From Pseudomonas fluorescens (GTDB taxonomy: Bacteria; Pseudomonadota; Gammaproteobacteria; Pseudomonadales; Pseudomonadaceae): a DNA stretch of 64,000 nucleotides. The stretch covers positions 3,966,501-4,030,500 of the forward strand of contig NZ_CP012830.1 of NCBI RefSeq assembly GCF_001307155.1, in the 5' to 3' direction. Positions 1 to 8,805 of the stretch are shown here, piece after piece. Position 1 is the stretch's first letter; each line of letters starts with the position of its first letter. A program made the translations under genes and the position numbers. Under the pieces are notes generated by a model, which searched no databases, was not told the origin of the DNA, and saw nothing but the letters and a program-made list of their open reading frames with translations.

Positions 1-405
1 CATCTTGTCGAGTTCTTGCAGCAGGTCGTTCGGGAACTCGATGTCGGCCTTGTCGATTTCGTCGATCAGCAGAATCACCCGCTCTTCGGACTCGAAGGCC
101 TCCCACAGCTTGCCCTTTTTCAGGTAGTTGCGGATGTCATGGACCTTGTCCACACCCAGTTGCGAGTCCCGCAGGCGGCTGACCGCGTCGTACTCGTACA
201 GGCCCTGGTGAGCCTTGGTGGTGGACTTGATGTGCCAGGTGATCAGCTTGGCACCGAAGGACTCGGCCAGTTGCTCGGCGAGCATGGTCTTGCCGGTGCC
301 AGGTTCGCCCTTGACCAGCAAAGGCCGCTCCAGGGTGATGGCGGCGTTGACCGCCAGCTTCAGGTCATCGGTGGCGACATATGCGCGGGTGCCTTCGAAC
401 TTCAT
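1..405 (-). CDS. MoxR-family AAA+ ATPase (N-terminal part; gene runs off the left edge)
   Basis: The reverse strand translates from an ATG at 405 to MKFEGTRAYVATDDLKLAV and continues open to base 1, so only about 135 N-terminal residues are present. A Walker A motif (GEPGTGKT, about residues 37-44) and a Walker B/sensor stretch (VILLIDEIDKAD) place it in the MoxR branch of AAA+ ATPases. These act as chaperones that load or activate partner proteins, commonly a von Willebrand factor A protein encoded just downstream. That partner would lie outside this window. The gene is divergent from cysK. The ATPase family is clear; the substrate cannot be told from this fragment. Confidence 0.85.
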   Translation of the reverse strand, partial: MKFEGTRAYVATDDLKLAVNAAITLERPLLVKGEPGTGKTMLAEQLAESFGAKLITWHIKSTTKAHQGLYEYDAVSRLRDSQLGVDKVHDIRNYLKKGKLWEAFESEERVILLIDEIDKADIEFPNDLLQELDKM

Positions 406-661
406 CGGTAATTCCTCGAACGGTAACGCCGATCTGCGCCAGGCAGGGCGGGCGAAATAAAAGTATGCCCGACTATAACGCGGCGCCCGGTCGACTGTGA
501 ACGCAGACGGCTTATTCAGTCTCTGAATGGGGCGTCACATGGTGACCCGGTCAGCTTAACGAATGACTGAACATGCCTATCATCCAGCGTCGCGACTGGA
601 CGCACGAGGGTTGCGAGGCATACCCTTGGAGGCTTCTCCAACGCTGCATAAGGACCCAGCC

Positions 662-1636
662 ATGAGCCGCATTTTTGCTGATAACGCGCATTCCATCGGC
701 AATACGCCATTGGTTCAGATCAACCGTATTGCGCCTCGCGGCGTGACCATTCTGGCGAAGATTGAAGGACGCAATCCGGGCTATTCAGTCAAATGCCGGA
801 TCGGCGCGAACATGATCTGGGATGCCGAAAGCAGCGGCAAACTCAAGCCGGGCATGACCATTATCGAACCGACCTCGGGCAACACCGGCATCGGCCTGGC
901 GTTCGTCGCGGCAGCTCGCGGCTACAAGCTGGTGCTGACCATGCCGGCGTCGATGAGCATCGAACGGCGCAAGGTGCTCAAGGCCCTTGGCGCCGAACTG
1001 GTACTGACCGAGCCTGCCAAAGGCATGAAGGGGGCCATCGAAAAGGCTGCCGAGATTCTGGCCAGTGATCCGGCCCGCTACTTCATGCCGCAGCAGTTCG
1101 AGAACCCGGCCAACCCGGCAATCCACGAAAAAACCACCGGTCCGGAAATCTGGAATGACACCGACGGAGCCATTGATGTGCTGGTTGCAGGTGTCGGCAC
1201 CGGCGGGACCATCACCGGTGTTTCGCGCTATATCAAGAACACCCAGGGCAAGCCGATTCTCTCGGTGGCGGTGGAACCGCTGGTCTCGCCGGTGATTACC
1301 CAGGCCATGGCCGGTGAGGAAATCAAGCCAAGCCCGCACAAGATCCAGGGCATAGGCGCGGGTTTTGTACCGAAAAACCTCGATCTGTCGATAGTTGACC
1401 GGGTCGAGCTGGTCAGCGATGAAGAATCCAAGGCCATGGCCCTGCGCCTGATGCAGGAGGAGGGGATTCTCTCCGGGATTTCCTGCGGTGCGGCCATGGC
1501 GGTTGCCGTGCGTCTGGCCGAAACCCCGGAAATGCAGGGCAAGACCATCGTGGTGATCCTGCCGGACTCTGGTGAGCGTTATCTGTCGAGCATGTTGTTC
1601 AGCGATTTGTTTACTGAGCAAGAGTTGCAGCAGTAA
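662..1636 (+). CDS. cysK: Cysteine synthase A (O-acetylserine sulfhydrylase)
   Basis: A 324-residue PLP enzyme that makes L-cysteine from O-acetylserine and sulfide in the cytoplasm. The PLP-lysine motif NPGYSVKCRIG is near residues 39-49, the substrate loop TSGNTG is present, and the phosphate-binding GVGTGGTITG loop lies mid-protein. The frame is open further upstream (from 563), but the start at 662 gives MSRIFADNAHSIGNTPLVQI, matching the usual CysK N-terminus and length. It is followed by a REP element and a strong hairpin at 1751-1779. A Tn7-like tnsA relic begins about 310 bp downstream and reads away from it, so cysK may have served as an attachment gene. Confidence 0.95.
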   Translation: MSRIFADNAHSIGNTPLVQINRIAPRGVTILAKIEGRNPGYSVKCRIGANMIWDAESSGKLKPGMTIIEPTSGNTGIGLAFVAAARGYKLVLTMPASMSIERRKVLKALGAELVLTEPAKGMKGAIEKAAEILASDPARYFMPQQFENPANPAIHEKTTGPEIWNDTDGAIDVLVAGVGTGGTITGVSRYIKNTQGKPILSVAVEPLVSPVITQAMAGEEIKPSPHKIQGIGAGFVPKNLDLSIVDRVELVSDEESKAMALRLMQEEGILSGISCGAAMAVAVRLAETPEMQGKTIVVILPDSGERYLSSMLFSDLFTEQELQQ

Positions 1637-1650
1637 CGTCTGTGTTGACG

Positions 1651-1697
1651 TTGTGGCGAGGGAGCTTGCTCGCGCTGGAGTGCGAAGCACTCCTTAA
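1651..1697. repeat. Single REP element
   Basis: The sequence begins GTGGCGAGGGAGCTTGCTCG and continues with an imperfect inverted repeat around TGGAGTGCGAAGCACTCC. It matches the REP type seen as inverted pairs at 50272, 54375 and 60793 in this window. Only one arm of the pair is present here. Confidence 0.75.
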
Positions 1698-1750
1698 CCC
1701 TGCGGGAGTGTTTCGTCAGACTGATGTCACAAGTAAATAAACCTTGTCAC

Positions 1751-1779
1751 GGTTGCTGCCCTACGTCGGGGTAGCAACC
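1751..1779. terminator. Strong hairpin downstream of cysK (possible terminator)
   Basis: GGTTGCTGCCC pairs with GGGGTAGCAACC across a six-base loop. There is no U-run after it, so it is not a textbook intrinsic terminator. It is the best stem between cysK and the tnsA relic. A second smaller stem (GCAATGCTC / GAGCGTTGC) lies at 1873-1896. Confidence 0.4.
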
Positions 1780-1948
1780 GCAATCATTAATCAGGTTCAC
1801 AATCTTTTGTGAGGTTGTGATGCTATGCATCCTGCGCTGCGATTCGACAGCATGAGTTCCCCCTCTCTACCAGCAATGCTCTTTTTGGAGCGTTGCCACG
1901 TCATTCAGGTAGTCCGGTTAGCCAGATGAGCCAGGTTAAATTGTCACC

Positions 1949-2572
1949 TTGCAAACCAGTGCGCTCGAAGGTCGTTTTACACAGGGAAAGATAGATAAAC
2001 GGATAACCGCCGGCGATGGCCAAGGGGGTCAGCGAAGAATACATTCCCTGGATCAAGGTGCGGGCATTTGTATCGCGTGGTACTTCCCACATCGTGCCAG
2101 GAGTGAAAGTCCATTGAGCTCACCACCTGCTTTCGAATGCTGAGTACCACTACCACGTGATGCTTGAGCATGACCGGTCAATCATTGATATTCGTGAGCA
2201 GTTCCCCTGCTGCCTGCAGCTGAAACCCATGCAATTGCTTCGAGCTTGAACGTCCGGCCAGCGGTTTACCCTGGGACTTCCGTTTCTCTAGTGCTAACGA
2301 CCGATTTTCTAATCACGCAGGTGGACAGTACGGGTAAGGAACGACTGGTCGCGAGATCAATGAAGTATGCAAAAGAGATCGAAGACGCCCCGAAAGCCGA
2401 GCAGGGCAGATGGCTCAAAAAACTCGGGATTGAGCGACTTTTCTGGGCCAGAAGAGATATCGAGTGGAAGTTGGTTAACTACGAAAGACTTTCGCAAGTC
2501 AGAATTAGGAATCTGCTGATTCTTAGAAGCTACGCGCTTATCTCTCCAGCGCTTGTGAGTGAAAAAATATAA
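1949..2572 (+). pseudogene. tnsA: Tn7-like transposon endonuclease TnsA, decayed
   Basis: Pieces in different frames line up in order with E. coli Tn7 TnsA. KIDKRITAGDGQG comes first, then, after a one-base slip near 2025, EEYIPWIKVRAFVSRGTSH. Next comes a stop, then MLEHDRSIIDIREQFP (TnsA: SVLDIREQFP). After another slip and stop comes VLTTDFLITQVDSTGKE (TnsA: VMSTDFLVDC), then WLKKLGIERLFWARRDIEW (TnsA: LEKLELERRYWQQKQIPW). The catalytic Asp of TDFL and a downstream Lys in the QVK position are still readable. Several frameshifts and stops mean it cannot make TnsA. More C-terminal TnsA-type sequence probably continues to about 2760 in other frames. Recognition is from remembered family sequence, not a search. 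Confidence 0.75.
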
Positions 2573-2781
2573 GTCGGATGTTAGAGGTTATCTCCACGGC
2601 AAGAACAGATGAGATACCGCTGAATACCCTCCTGCTCAAAATCACGAAATCTCTATACATGGAACACATGGGAGTGAAGTGCCTATTTTTCCACCTGATT
2701 TGGGTCGGAAGGCTGAGAGTGACCTGAAATCAAAGATTACCGAGCTGTCAAAGCCTTTGCATGTAGAGGTGATGAGCTTGA

Positions 2782-3183
2782 GTGAATTCTCAGCGGTTGA
2801 GGATTCCCGTCATGCTTAGTTTCACAATCCTAAATGTTGAACTGCCTCTTAATTTTATGATTCGCCGTGAAGATGAACTGAATGATCGAGAAAAAAGCAG
2901 TCTCGAGAAGATCTGGAGTTTGATCAAGGATATGGTCGAGGGTAAGTCACCTCTGGATTTTCTGACCGTTAATTTCTGTGCAGATGTAAAAGAACATGCC
3001 GAGGTGATGGGCGTTGATAGAAAGCAAATCTATCGGCTGTTGTTTAGGTATTGGAGTATGGGACAGATTAAAAATGCTTTTCTGTGGAATACATCCAGAT
3101 GCGGTGGAAGGGGTAAACCTAAAAGTAGAGAGTCCGGCATCAACCCTGGGCGCCGACCAACGTATCACAGCGTCAGTCAGTGA
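2782..3183 (+). pseudogene. tnsB: Tn7-like transposase TnsB, N-terminal fragment
   Basis: The readable part (133 codons) contains VDRKQIYRLLFRYWSMGQIK followed by NAF and a GGRGKPKSRESG linker. This matches the helix-turn-helix DNA-binding part of TnsB (E. coli: TKATVYKLLRRYWQRGQTPN, then NAL). The protein ends at 3183, before the DDE catalytic domain (a full TnsB is about 700 residues), so it is truncated. Its position directly after the tnsA relic, same strand, is the native tnsA-tnsB order. tnsC, tnsD and tnsE were not found. The fimbrial operon starts 185 bp later. Confidence 0.7.
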
Positions 3184-3240
3184 GTGAGTGAACAGCATTG
3201 CGGCCTTGCCGCGCATTTTTATTCGTACAGATAAGTGACG

Positions 3241-3256
3241 TTTAAGAATCGTCTTA
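3241..3256 (+). promoter_or_regulatory. RcsB-like inverted repeat upstream of fimbrial operon 1 (candidate RocA box)
   Basis: TTTAAGAATCGTCTTA contains the perfect inverted repeat TAAGA-ATCG-TCTTA and lies about 112 bp before the pilin ATG at 3368. The first 14 bases recur exactly at 31046-31059, upstream of fimbrial operon 2, and, on the other strand, at 46002-46015 upstream of the Roc-like operon. NarL/LuxR-type response regulators such as RcsB bind sites of this shape. The assignment to the RocA-like regulator is inference. Confidence 0.5.
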
Positions 3257-3367
3257 TGGACTGGGTGCTTGTGCCGGTAAATCATTGATTCACCTGCTGC
3301 GGCGAGCCGTGGAACAGGGAAGTTAAATGATTAAATCGCACATCGACTACAGCTAAGGGTAACTTTC

Positions 3368-3943
3368 ATGGTTAAGAATTTCTGTAAATGCACCGCCCTG
3401 TGTGGCTCCTCATTGTTGATCCTGATGGCCGCCGCCAGCGCGCGGGCATCGGATGGTCAAGTTGAATTTACTGGTTCGATCAATGACAACGCTTGTACCA
3501 TCAGCAGCGAAAATGTGAAGAAGTCGGTGGATATGGGGCAGGTCCGCTTGGCTGACTTCGCCAACACGGTCGGCGCCACCGCTGGATCCGTTCCGTTTTC
3601 CATCTCGCTGGAAAACTGCAGCAGTGCCACGTTGAAAAATGCGGCGATCACCTTCCGCGGACAGCAGTCGTCTTCAGATCCAACGATCCTGGGCATGACC
3701 GGTGCCAATCAGGTAGCGGGAGTCGGCATTCAAATCAACGATGCCCGCACCGGAACCAAGCTACCACTCAACACCGCCAGCACGGATTACGTGTTGCGCC
3801 CGCAGTCCAATACCTTCGATTTCACCGCATCCTATGTGCGCCTGGTTGCAGACACAGACGGTGCTGATGGCAAGCCTGGCGTTCGCGGTATCGGTACCGG
3901 CCAGGTGAATGCGCTGGCCAGTTTCGATGTGACCTACAAGTAA
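3368..3943 (+). CDS. Type 1-like fimbrial major subunit (operon 1)
   Basis: A 191-residue exported pilin. A signal peptide of about 27 residues ends at ASARASDG. The mature domain has the paired cysteines of chaperone-usher pilins (NACTIS and LENCSS) and ends with the alternating FDVTYK strand used in donor-strand exchange. First gene of a six-gene operon with its chaperone 66 bp downstream. It is probably the main shaft subunit because it precedes the chaperone and usher. The candidate RocA-type box lies 112 bp upstream. Family assignment is firm; the role as major subunit is inferred from gene order. Confidence 0.88.
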   Translation: MVKNFCKCTALCGSSLLILMAAASARASDGQVEFTGSINDNACTISSENVKKSVDMGQVRLADFANTVGATAGSVPFSISLENCSSATLKNAAITFRGQQSSSDPTILGMTGANQVAGVGIQINDARTGTKLPLNTASTDYVLRPQSNTFDFTASYVRLVADTDGADGKPGVRGIGTGQVNALASFDVTYK

Positions 3944-4009
3944 TCATGATATTAACGCCAGGGGTCGAATTCACCAGCGAGTCCTGATGTTAACCGAGGA
4001 AAACTTATT

Positions 4010-4705
4010 ATGCGCTTAAAAGTTGCGGCTTTTACGGCTTTGGCGGCGTGTCTTTGGCTTCCCCAACTTCAGGCGGGCGTCAACGTGGGCACCACACGAG
4101 TGGTTTACCAAGGTAAAGACAAAGAGGCGAATCTTTCCCTGGCCAACACCGATGATGACTCGCCTTATCTGATTCAGTCCTGGGTAAGTCCCTATGACAA
4201 TCGCGACGCCAGCGCCGATGAGTTCATTATTACTCCGCCGCTGTTTAGACTCGATGCGAAAAGTCAGAACATTCTGCGGATAATCGCGACCAACGTACAG
4301 AGCTTGCCCAACGACAGGGAAAGCCTGTTCTTTGTCAACGTCAAGGCTATCCCGGCGGTGAGCGCCGAGCAGCATAGTCAGAACGTACTGCAGATTGCGT
4401 TAAAAACGACTATCAAACTTTTTTATCGTCCGGAAAACTTGAAAGGATCACTGAAGGAAGCTGTTGATCAGCTGGAGTGGAGCGTTGACGATGGCAAGCT
4501 GAGTGTTCGTAATCTCTCAGGCTTCAATGTGGTGGTTAGTGAGTTATTGGTCAATAACGCTATTAACAAGGATTTGCCTGAGGTCATTAAGCCTGTTAGT
4601 ACGCTAAAATCCGTACAAGCACTTAAAGCTGGCGACAAGATTGTACTAAGTTACATAAATGAATACGGCAGCACCGTCAAGACAGATCCCATAAAAGTTC
4701 ACTAA
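4010..4705 (+). CDS. Periplasmic fimbrial chaperone, PapD-like (operon 1)
   Basis: A 231-residue protein with a signal peptide ending near LQAG. Two immunoglobulin-like domains follow. The N-terminal domain carries the subunit-binding edge and the conserved NILRIIATN and SLFFVNVKAIP segments of PapD-type chaperones. The C-terminal domain runs to KTDPIKVH. It caps pilin subunits in the periplasm and delivers them to the usher. The ATG at 4010 has a good RBS (CGAGGAAAAC). The gene lies between pilin and usher, the standard order. Confidence 0.92.
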   Translation: MRLKVAAFTALAACLWLPQLQAGVNVGTTRVVYQGKDKEANLSLANTDDDSPYLIQSWVSPYDNRDASADEFIITPPLFRLDAKSQNILRIIATNVQSLPNDRESLFFVNVKAIPAVSAEQHSQNVLQIALKTTIKLFYRPENLKGSLKEAVDQLEWSVDDGKLSVRNLSGFNVVVSELLVNNAINKDLPEVIKPVSTLKSVQALKAGDKIVLSYINEYGSTVKTDPIKVH

Positions 4706-4741
4706 GCATTAAGTTGTAAGTCTTAAAGAAAGGACTCTCTC

Positions 4742-7351
4742 ATGCCCCCTTTGCGCATGTGTGTCTATGCGCGCCTATCTAAGTATTGGAGTTGTTTTGC
4801 CCTGATCACTTCAGGTTTGACAACCACTGCGGTTTACGCTGATTACAGCTTTGATGCTTCATTCCTGGAAATTGGCGGAGGTAACACTTCGGCCGAAGTG
4901 GCCGAGCAAGTCAAAACGATGAGCCAGGGGCAACTGCCGGGTATCTATCGAGTCAATGTGACGGTCGATAACCGCATGATCGAACAGCGGGACGTGCGCT
5001 TTGTGCGTGAGACGGCTCAGCAGAAACCCACCCTCACCGGGCTGTTTCCTTGTTTGAGCATTGATCAGCTCACGGCATTGGGGGTCGACCCTGCGCGGCT
5101 GGCGCATGCCGATATCAGTACCGAACAGTGTGTGTATTTCAATCGTGACCTGGCGGGTGTGACGTACACCTACGACTTCCACAAACAGCGCCTGGATTTG
5201 CAGATCCCGCAAGCCTTCGTCGGCAGTGTGCCGTTTGCCACCCGACGCAAACGCTGGAGCGATGGCGAGCAAGTTGCCTTCGCTAACTACAGTTTTTCCG
5301 GCAGTCAGTACCAGACGGACTACAACAACCGTCAATCGCAGTTCGGTAGCGTGCGCAGCGGGATTAATACAGGCGCCTGGCGCTTGCGCAATTTCTCGAA
5401 CTGGCAAAAAAGCACCAACGTCGAAGGCCAGTGGAAGTCGCTGGACACCTATGTCCAGCGTGACATGGGCAACATGATGGCAATCGCCACCATCGGCGAA
5501 AGCTCAACCGACAGCGACCTGTTCGACTCCATCTCCTATCGTGGTATCGGCATCGAGTCCGACTTGGACATGCTGCCCGAAGAGTCGCGTAACTTTGCCC
5601 CGGTGGTGCGCGGCGTCGCCAATGGCCGTTCGTTGGTGACCCTGCGCCAGCGCGGCTATGTGATCAGTGAACAGTGGGTGCCTTCAGGGCCGTTCGCACT
5701 CAAGGACCTGTATTCCACGCCCAGCAACGGCGACATCGAAGTCACGGTTCAGGGCCCCAACGGCGAGCGTCAGGTGTACACGCAATCGTTCTCGTCGGTG
5801 CCGTATATGATGCGCGAAGGTCAACAGAGCTATTCGCTGACAGCGGGGCAGTATCGTCCGGCGGACGGCGCCCGTGATCAGGCTAAGCCGGCGTTCGTCC
5901 TGGGCACCCTGCGCCGTGGTTTGAGCGACGGCACTACGCTGTTTGGCGGGGCGCTCGTCAGCGATCAATACAAATCCTCACTGTTGGGTTTCGCTCACGA
6001 TTATGCCGGTTTCGGCGCCATCTCCCTTGATGTGACGCATGCGGTCAGCGACGACCTGGGCCCGGAACGCAAAACCCTGGCCGGGCAGTCATACCGTTTC
6101 CGGTATTCCAAGACATTGAGCCTGACCGACACCAACTTCAGCCTGATCGGCTACCGCTACTCCACCAGTGGTTATTACAGTTTCAGTGAGGCGAACAACG
6201 CGCGTGCCAACCGGTCCCTGGCCCCCTATGTCGATGAATCGCTATCGAATGGCGAACACTTTTCGCCTTACTTGCAAGGTCATATGAAGAGCAGTTTTAC
6301 CGCCAATGTGTCGCAGCAATTCGGCAACTACGGCGGCCTGTACGCCAACCTGACCAAGACGGCTTATTGGAACATGGCCAAGAGCAATACGTCGATTCAA
6401 CTGGGCTACAGCTTCAGTGTGGGGCGCGCTTCTTACAACCTGGGCCTGGCGCAGAATGGCGGCAGTGATGATGACATTCGCAGCCTGTCGTTGAGCGTGA
6501 GCCTTCCGCTTGGCGATCCGGGCAGCAGCAGTCGCATCGGCTTGAGCAACAACCAGGACTCCAATGGCAATGCAACGCGCGCAGCCACATTCAGCGGCTC
6601 AAGCTTCAAGGATGACGCGCTGTCCTACAGCCTCGGCGTCAACCAGCAGCTGAGTGATGAGGATCGCATATTGGGCGGCTCGGTTGCCGCACGCTACAAC
6701 GCCGCCAATGCGATCTGGCATGGCTCGTACAACCAAGATCGAAATACTCGGCAAATGGATTACGGCGTCGAGGGCGGCGTGGTCGCCATGCGCGACACCC
6801 TGATGTTTACCCAGCCGCTGGGGGAAACCAACATCATCGTTGCCACCCCAGGCGCTGCCGATGTGGGGGTATTGACCCGCAGCGGGGTCAGGACCAACAA
6901 CAGTGGCTATACGATCATCTCGTCGGCGCAGCCTTACCGGGATAACCGCGTATCGCTCGACACGGATTCATTGTCCGACAACGTCGATATCGCCGGGCTG
7001 GTACAGGAAGTCACGCCCAAGCGTGGGGCCTTTGTGATGGCCCGCTTCAAGACCCAAAACGGTCGCCGCCTGTTGGTGACCGTTGAAACGGCGCAGGGGA
7101 TGGCCGCGCCATTCGCGGCAAACGTCCAGCTCTTCGATTCGACCGGTGCCGTGCTCAGCGAGGCCATGGTTGCCGATAAAGGACGGGTATTTATCACCGG
7201 TGTACCGGAGCAGTCTCGATTGGTTATCAAGGTCAACGGTAAGACTTGGTGCCGTCAGGACCTGGACTTGAGTCATTACACCTTGCCTCAAGCCGGCATT
7301 GGACAATTCAAGTTGACCTGTAACCCCACTACTGGCGCTAGTGATAATTAA
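4742..7351 (+). CDS. Outer-membrane fimbrial usher, PapC/FimD family (operon 1)
   Basis: An 869-residue usher, the usual length. A signal peptide ending near AVYA is followed by the N-terminal chaperone-binding domain (YSFDASFLEIGGG), the 24-strand pore with plug (FAPVVRGVANGRSLVTLRQ), and C-terminal domains including NSGYTIISSAQPYR and VTPKRGAFVMARF. A C-terminal cysteine pair (WCRQDLD ... KLTCNP) is intact. It secretes and assembles the subunits at the outer membrane. RBS AAAGGA precedes ATG 4742. It is visibly divergent from the two ushers at 26834 and 35006, which resemble each other much more, so operon 1 is a separate lineage. Confidence 0.95.
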   Translation: MPPLRMCVYARLSKYWSCFALITSGLTTTAVYADYSFDASFLEIGGGNTSAEVAEQVKTMSQGQLPGIYRVNVTVDNRMIEQRDVRFVRETAQQKPTLTGLFPCLSIDQLTALGVDPARLAHADISTEQCVYFNRDLAGVTYTYDFHKQRLDLQIPQAFVGSVPFATRRKRWSDGEQVAFANYSFSGSQYQTDYNNRQSQFGSVRSGINTGAWRLRNFSNWQKSTNVEGQWKSLDTYVQRDMGNMMAIATIGESSTDSDLFDSISYRGIGIESDLDMLPEESRNFAPVVRGVANGRSLVTLRQRGYVISEQWVPSGPFALKDLYSTPSNGDIEVTVQGPNGERQVYTQSFSSVPYMMREGQQSYSLTAGQYRPADGARDQAKPAFVLGTLRRGLSDGTTLFGGALVSDQYKSSLLGFAHDYAGFGAISLDVTHAVSDDLGPERKTLAGQSYRFRYSKTLSLTDTNFSLIGYRYSTSGYYSFSEANNARANRSLAPYVDESLSNGEHFSPYLQGHMKSSFTANVSQQFGNYGGLYANLTKTAYWNMAKSNTSIQLGYSFSVGRASYNLGLAQNGGSDDDIRSLSLSVSLPLGDPGSSSRIGLSNNQDSNGNATRAATFSGSSFKDDALSYSLGVNQQLSDEDRILGGSVAARYNAANAIWHGSYNQDRNTRQMDYGVEGGVVAMRDTLMFTQPLGETNIIVATPGAADVGVLTRSGVRTNNSGYTIISSAQPYRDNRVSLDTDSLSDNVDIAGLVQEVTPKRGAFVMARFKTQNGRRLLVTVETAQGMAAPFAANVQLFDSTGAVLSEAMVADKGRVFITGVPEQSRLVIKVNGKTWCRQDLDLSHYTLPQAGIGQFKLTCNPTTGASDN

Positions 7352-7363
7352 GGAAGCGTACTG

Positions 7364-8287
7364 ATGTACTGTTTTGCGAACCTAAAATATTTAATCAGAA
7401 GACGAGTAAGCTGTTTAGTGGTTGCACTATTGTGCGGTGTCGTTGGGCCGTCGGCGAGTGCTTATGTTGATCCCTCCGTAACGTGTTCAGGTAGCCCGGT
7501 CTCATCAAGCGTTTTACTCGGGGCGGTACGTCCGGGCACTAGGTTTCAATTACCCTTTGCTTCAGGCACCTGTAGAACGGATGGCTGGTACCCGTTGGGC
7601 GGCTATTACACCCAGACCCAAAGTCCGGTAGGCACTAGCGGGAATCTGACATTTTTAGTTGTAGCGAAGGATGCGAGAGTCGCGGTTCCATCAGACGCCA
7701 GTGGGTCACAAACGGCATGCTTCGTGCCGAGCAATTGCCGTGGCGAACTTCTTGAAGGCAGTGTGTTTCCCTATGATTTTTTTGTGGTGTTCAATGCTGA
7801 GCGTGCGACAGGTATCTACAGCACTGTCGTTACCGTTTACGGTTATTCGCCCATAGATAATGTTAAGCGTAAGGCCAAGATCGCGGAGGTCACCTATACC
7901 TACATCGTCGTAGAACCGGCCTGCTCTATTGGTTCAGCAACCAGTCTGGCGCTTCAGTTCGGTACGCTGTCCCCCAATGATGTTGGCGCCCAACGCACCG
8001 CCGATATCACCGTCAACTGCCTGTCTGGCGTCACCGCCAGGGCCAGGCTCGTGCCTACACAAAGCGCGGTCGGTACCGGATTATCTGCAACCAGCCTTGA
8101 GGGTTTGTCCATGGCGGCGACCTGGGCCGATAACGGTCAGGCGGTTGACTTCAATGTGACGCGAAGTTTCAGCCTGAGTACCGGTAGTAACCTGATAAGC
8201 CTCAACTTTCGCCCCGTGGTTAACGCCGGTGCTTTACCGACCGGAGCGTTCTCCAGCCAATACACACTCAACCTCACTTATCCATGA
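7364..8287 (+). CDS. Two-domain fimbrial tip adhesin candidate (operon 1)
   Basis: A 307-residue exported protein. A signal peptide (to about residue 32, GPSASAY) precedes an N-terminal domain of about 150 residues with no family I can name, with cysteines at VTCSG, GTCRT, TACFV and SNCRG. The C-terminal half is pilin-like: PACSIGSA ... VNCLSG and a final QYTLNLTYP strand. A novel N-terminal domain joined to a pilin domain, directly after the usher, is the standard layout of a tip adhesin such as FimH. Ligand unknown. It starts 12 bp after the usher stop, so it is likely co-translated. Confidence 0.75.
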   Translation: MYCFANLKYLIRRRVSCLVVALLCGVVGPSASAYVDPSVTCSGSPVSSSVLLGAVRPGTRFQLPFASGTCRTDGWYPLGGYYTQTQSPVGTSGNLTFLVVAKDARVAVPSDASGSQTACFVPSNCRGELLEGSVFPYDFFVVFNAERATGIYSTVVTVYGYSPIDNVKRKAKIAEVTYTYIVVEPACSIGSATSLALQFGTLSPNDVGAQRTADITVNCLSGVTARARLVPTQSAVGTGLSATSLEGLSMAATWADNGQAVDFNVTRSFSLSTGSNLISLNFRPVVNAGALPTGAFSSQYTLNLTYP

Positions 8288-8306
8288 TTCCCGCAGGAGC
8301 ACACTC

Positions 8307-8798
8307 ATGAAATTACTGGGATCCGCTACCGTCTTACTCGTCGCCGGCATAACCTGCCAGTCCGCCTTTGCAATCACCGATACGGTCACGATCAACGTGA
8401 GCGGCACCTTGACACGCCCACCGTGCAACGTGACAAGCAGCAAGACACTGAGCGTCGACTTCGGCAGCTTGCGCTACGACCAAGTAGAGTCCGCCCCAGT
8501 CGTTCCAGTGCCCATCACCCTGATATGCCCTGCCAATTCATCCCTGAGTGTTAGTATCAAGGCGTCCGGTGCCGTTTCAGGTTCGACAACCCAGGCCACT
8601 ACGGACAAAGCCAACCTGGCCTATACACTGACGCTCAGCAGCGACAACTCGGCCGTGGATATCACGGGCGCGAAGCGCACCCTCACCAAGCAAAACGGTA
8701 ACGTCGACCTGAGCATGAAGGCAAAACTGCTAAAGAACGGCGAGTTGACCGAGGGCAAGTTCAGTGCCTCGACAGTGATCAATATCGAGTACCTGTGA
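8307..8798 (+). CDS. Minor fimbrial subunit 1 (operon 1)
   Basis: A 163-residue exported pilin-type protein. The frame is open from 8229, but the ATG at 8307 follows an RBS (GCAGGAG) and gives MKLLGSATVLLVAGITCQSAFA, a clean signal peptide. The mature part has the TLTRPPCNVTSS / ITLICPAN cysteine pair and a final TVINIEYL strand. It is probably an adaptor or terminator subunit at the tip or base, since the main pilin is the first gene. Confidence 0.8.
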   Translation: MKLLGSATVLLVAGITCQSAFAITDTVTINVSGTLTRPPCNVTSSKTLSVDFGSLRYDQVESAPVVPVPITLICPANSSLSVSIKASGAVSGSTTQATTDKANLAYTLTLSSDNSAVDITGAKRTLTKQNGNVDLSMKAKLLKNGELTEGKFSASTVINIEYL

Positions 8799-8805
8799 GG
8801 TGCCT

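Noticed and set aside
785..1690. Long minus-strand open frame across cysK
   Set aside because: A shadow of the high-GC cysK gene; composition is His/Arg/Gln-rich, with no family motifs and no RBS.
2510..2535. TAAGAATC-like sequence in the tnsA relic (complement of GATTCTTAGAA)
   Set aside because: It resembles half of the candidate RocA box but lies in former coding sequence and lacks the second arm.
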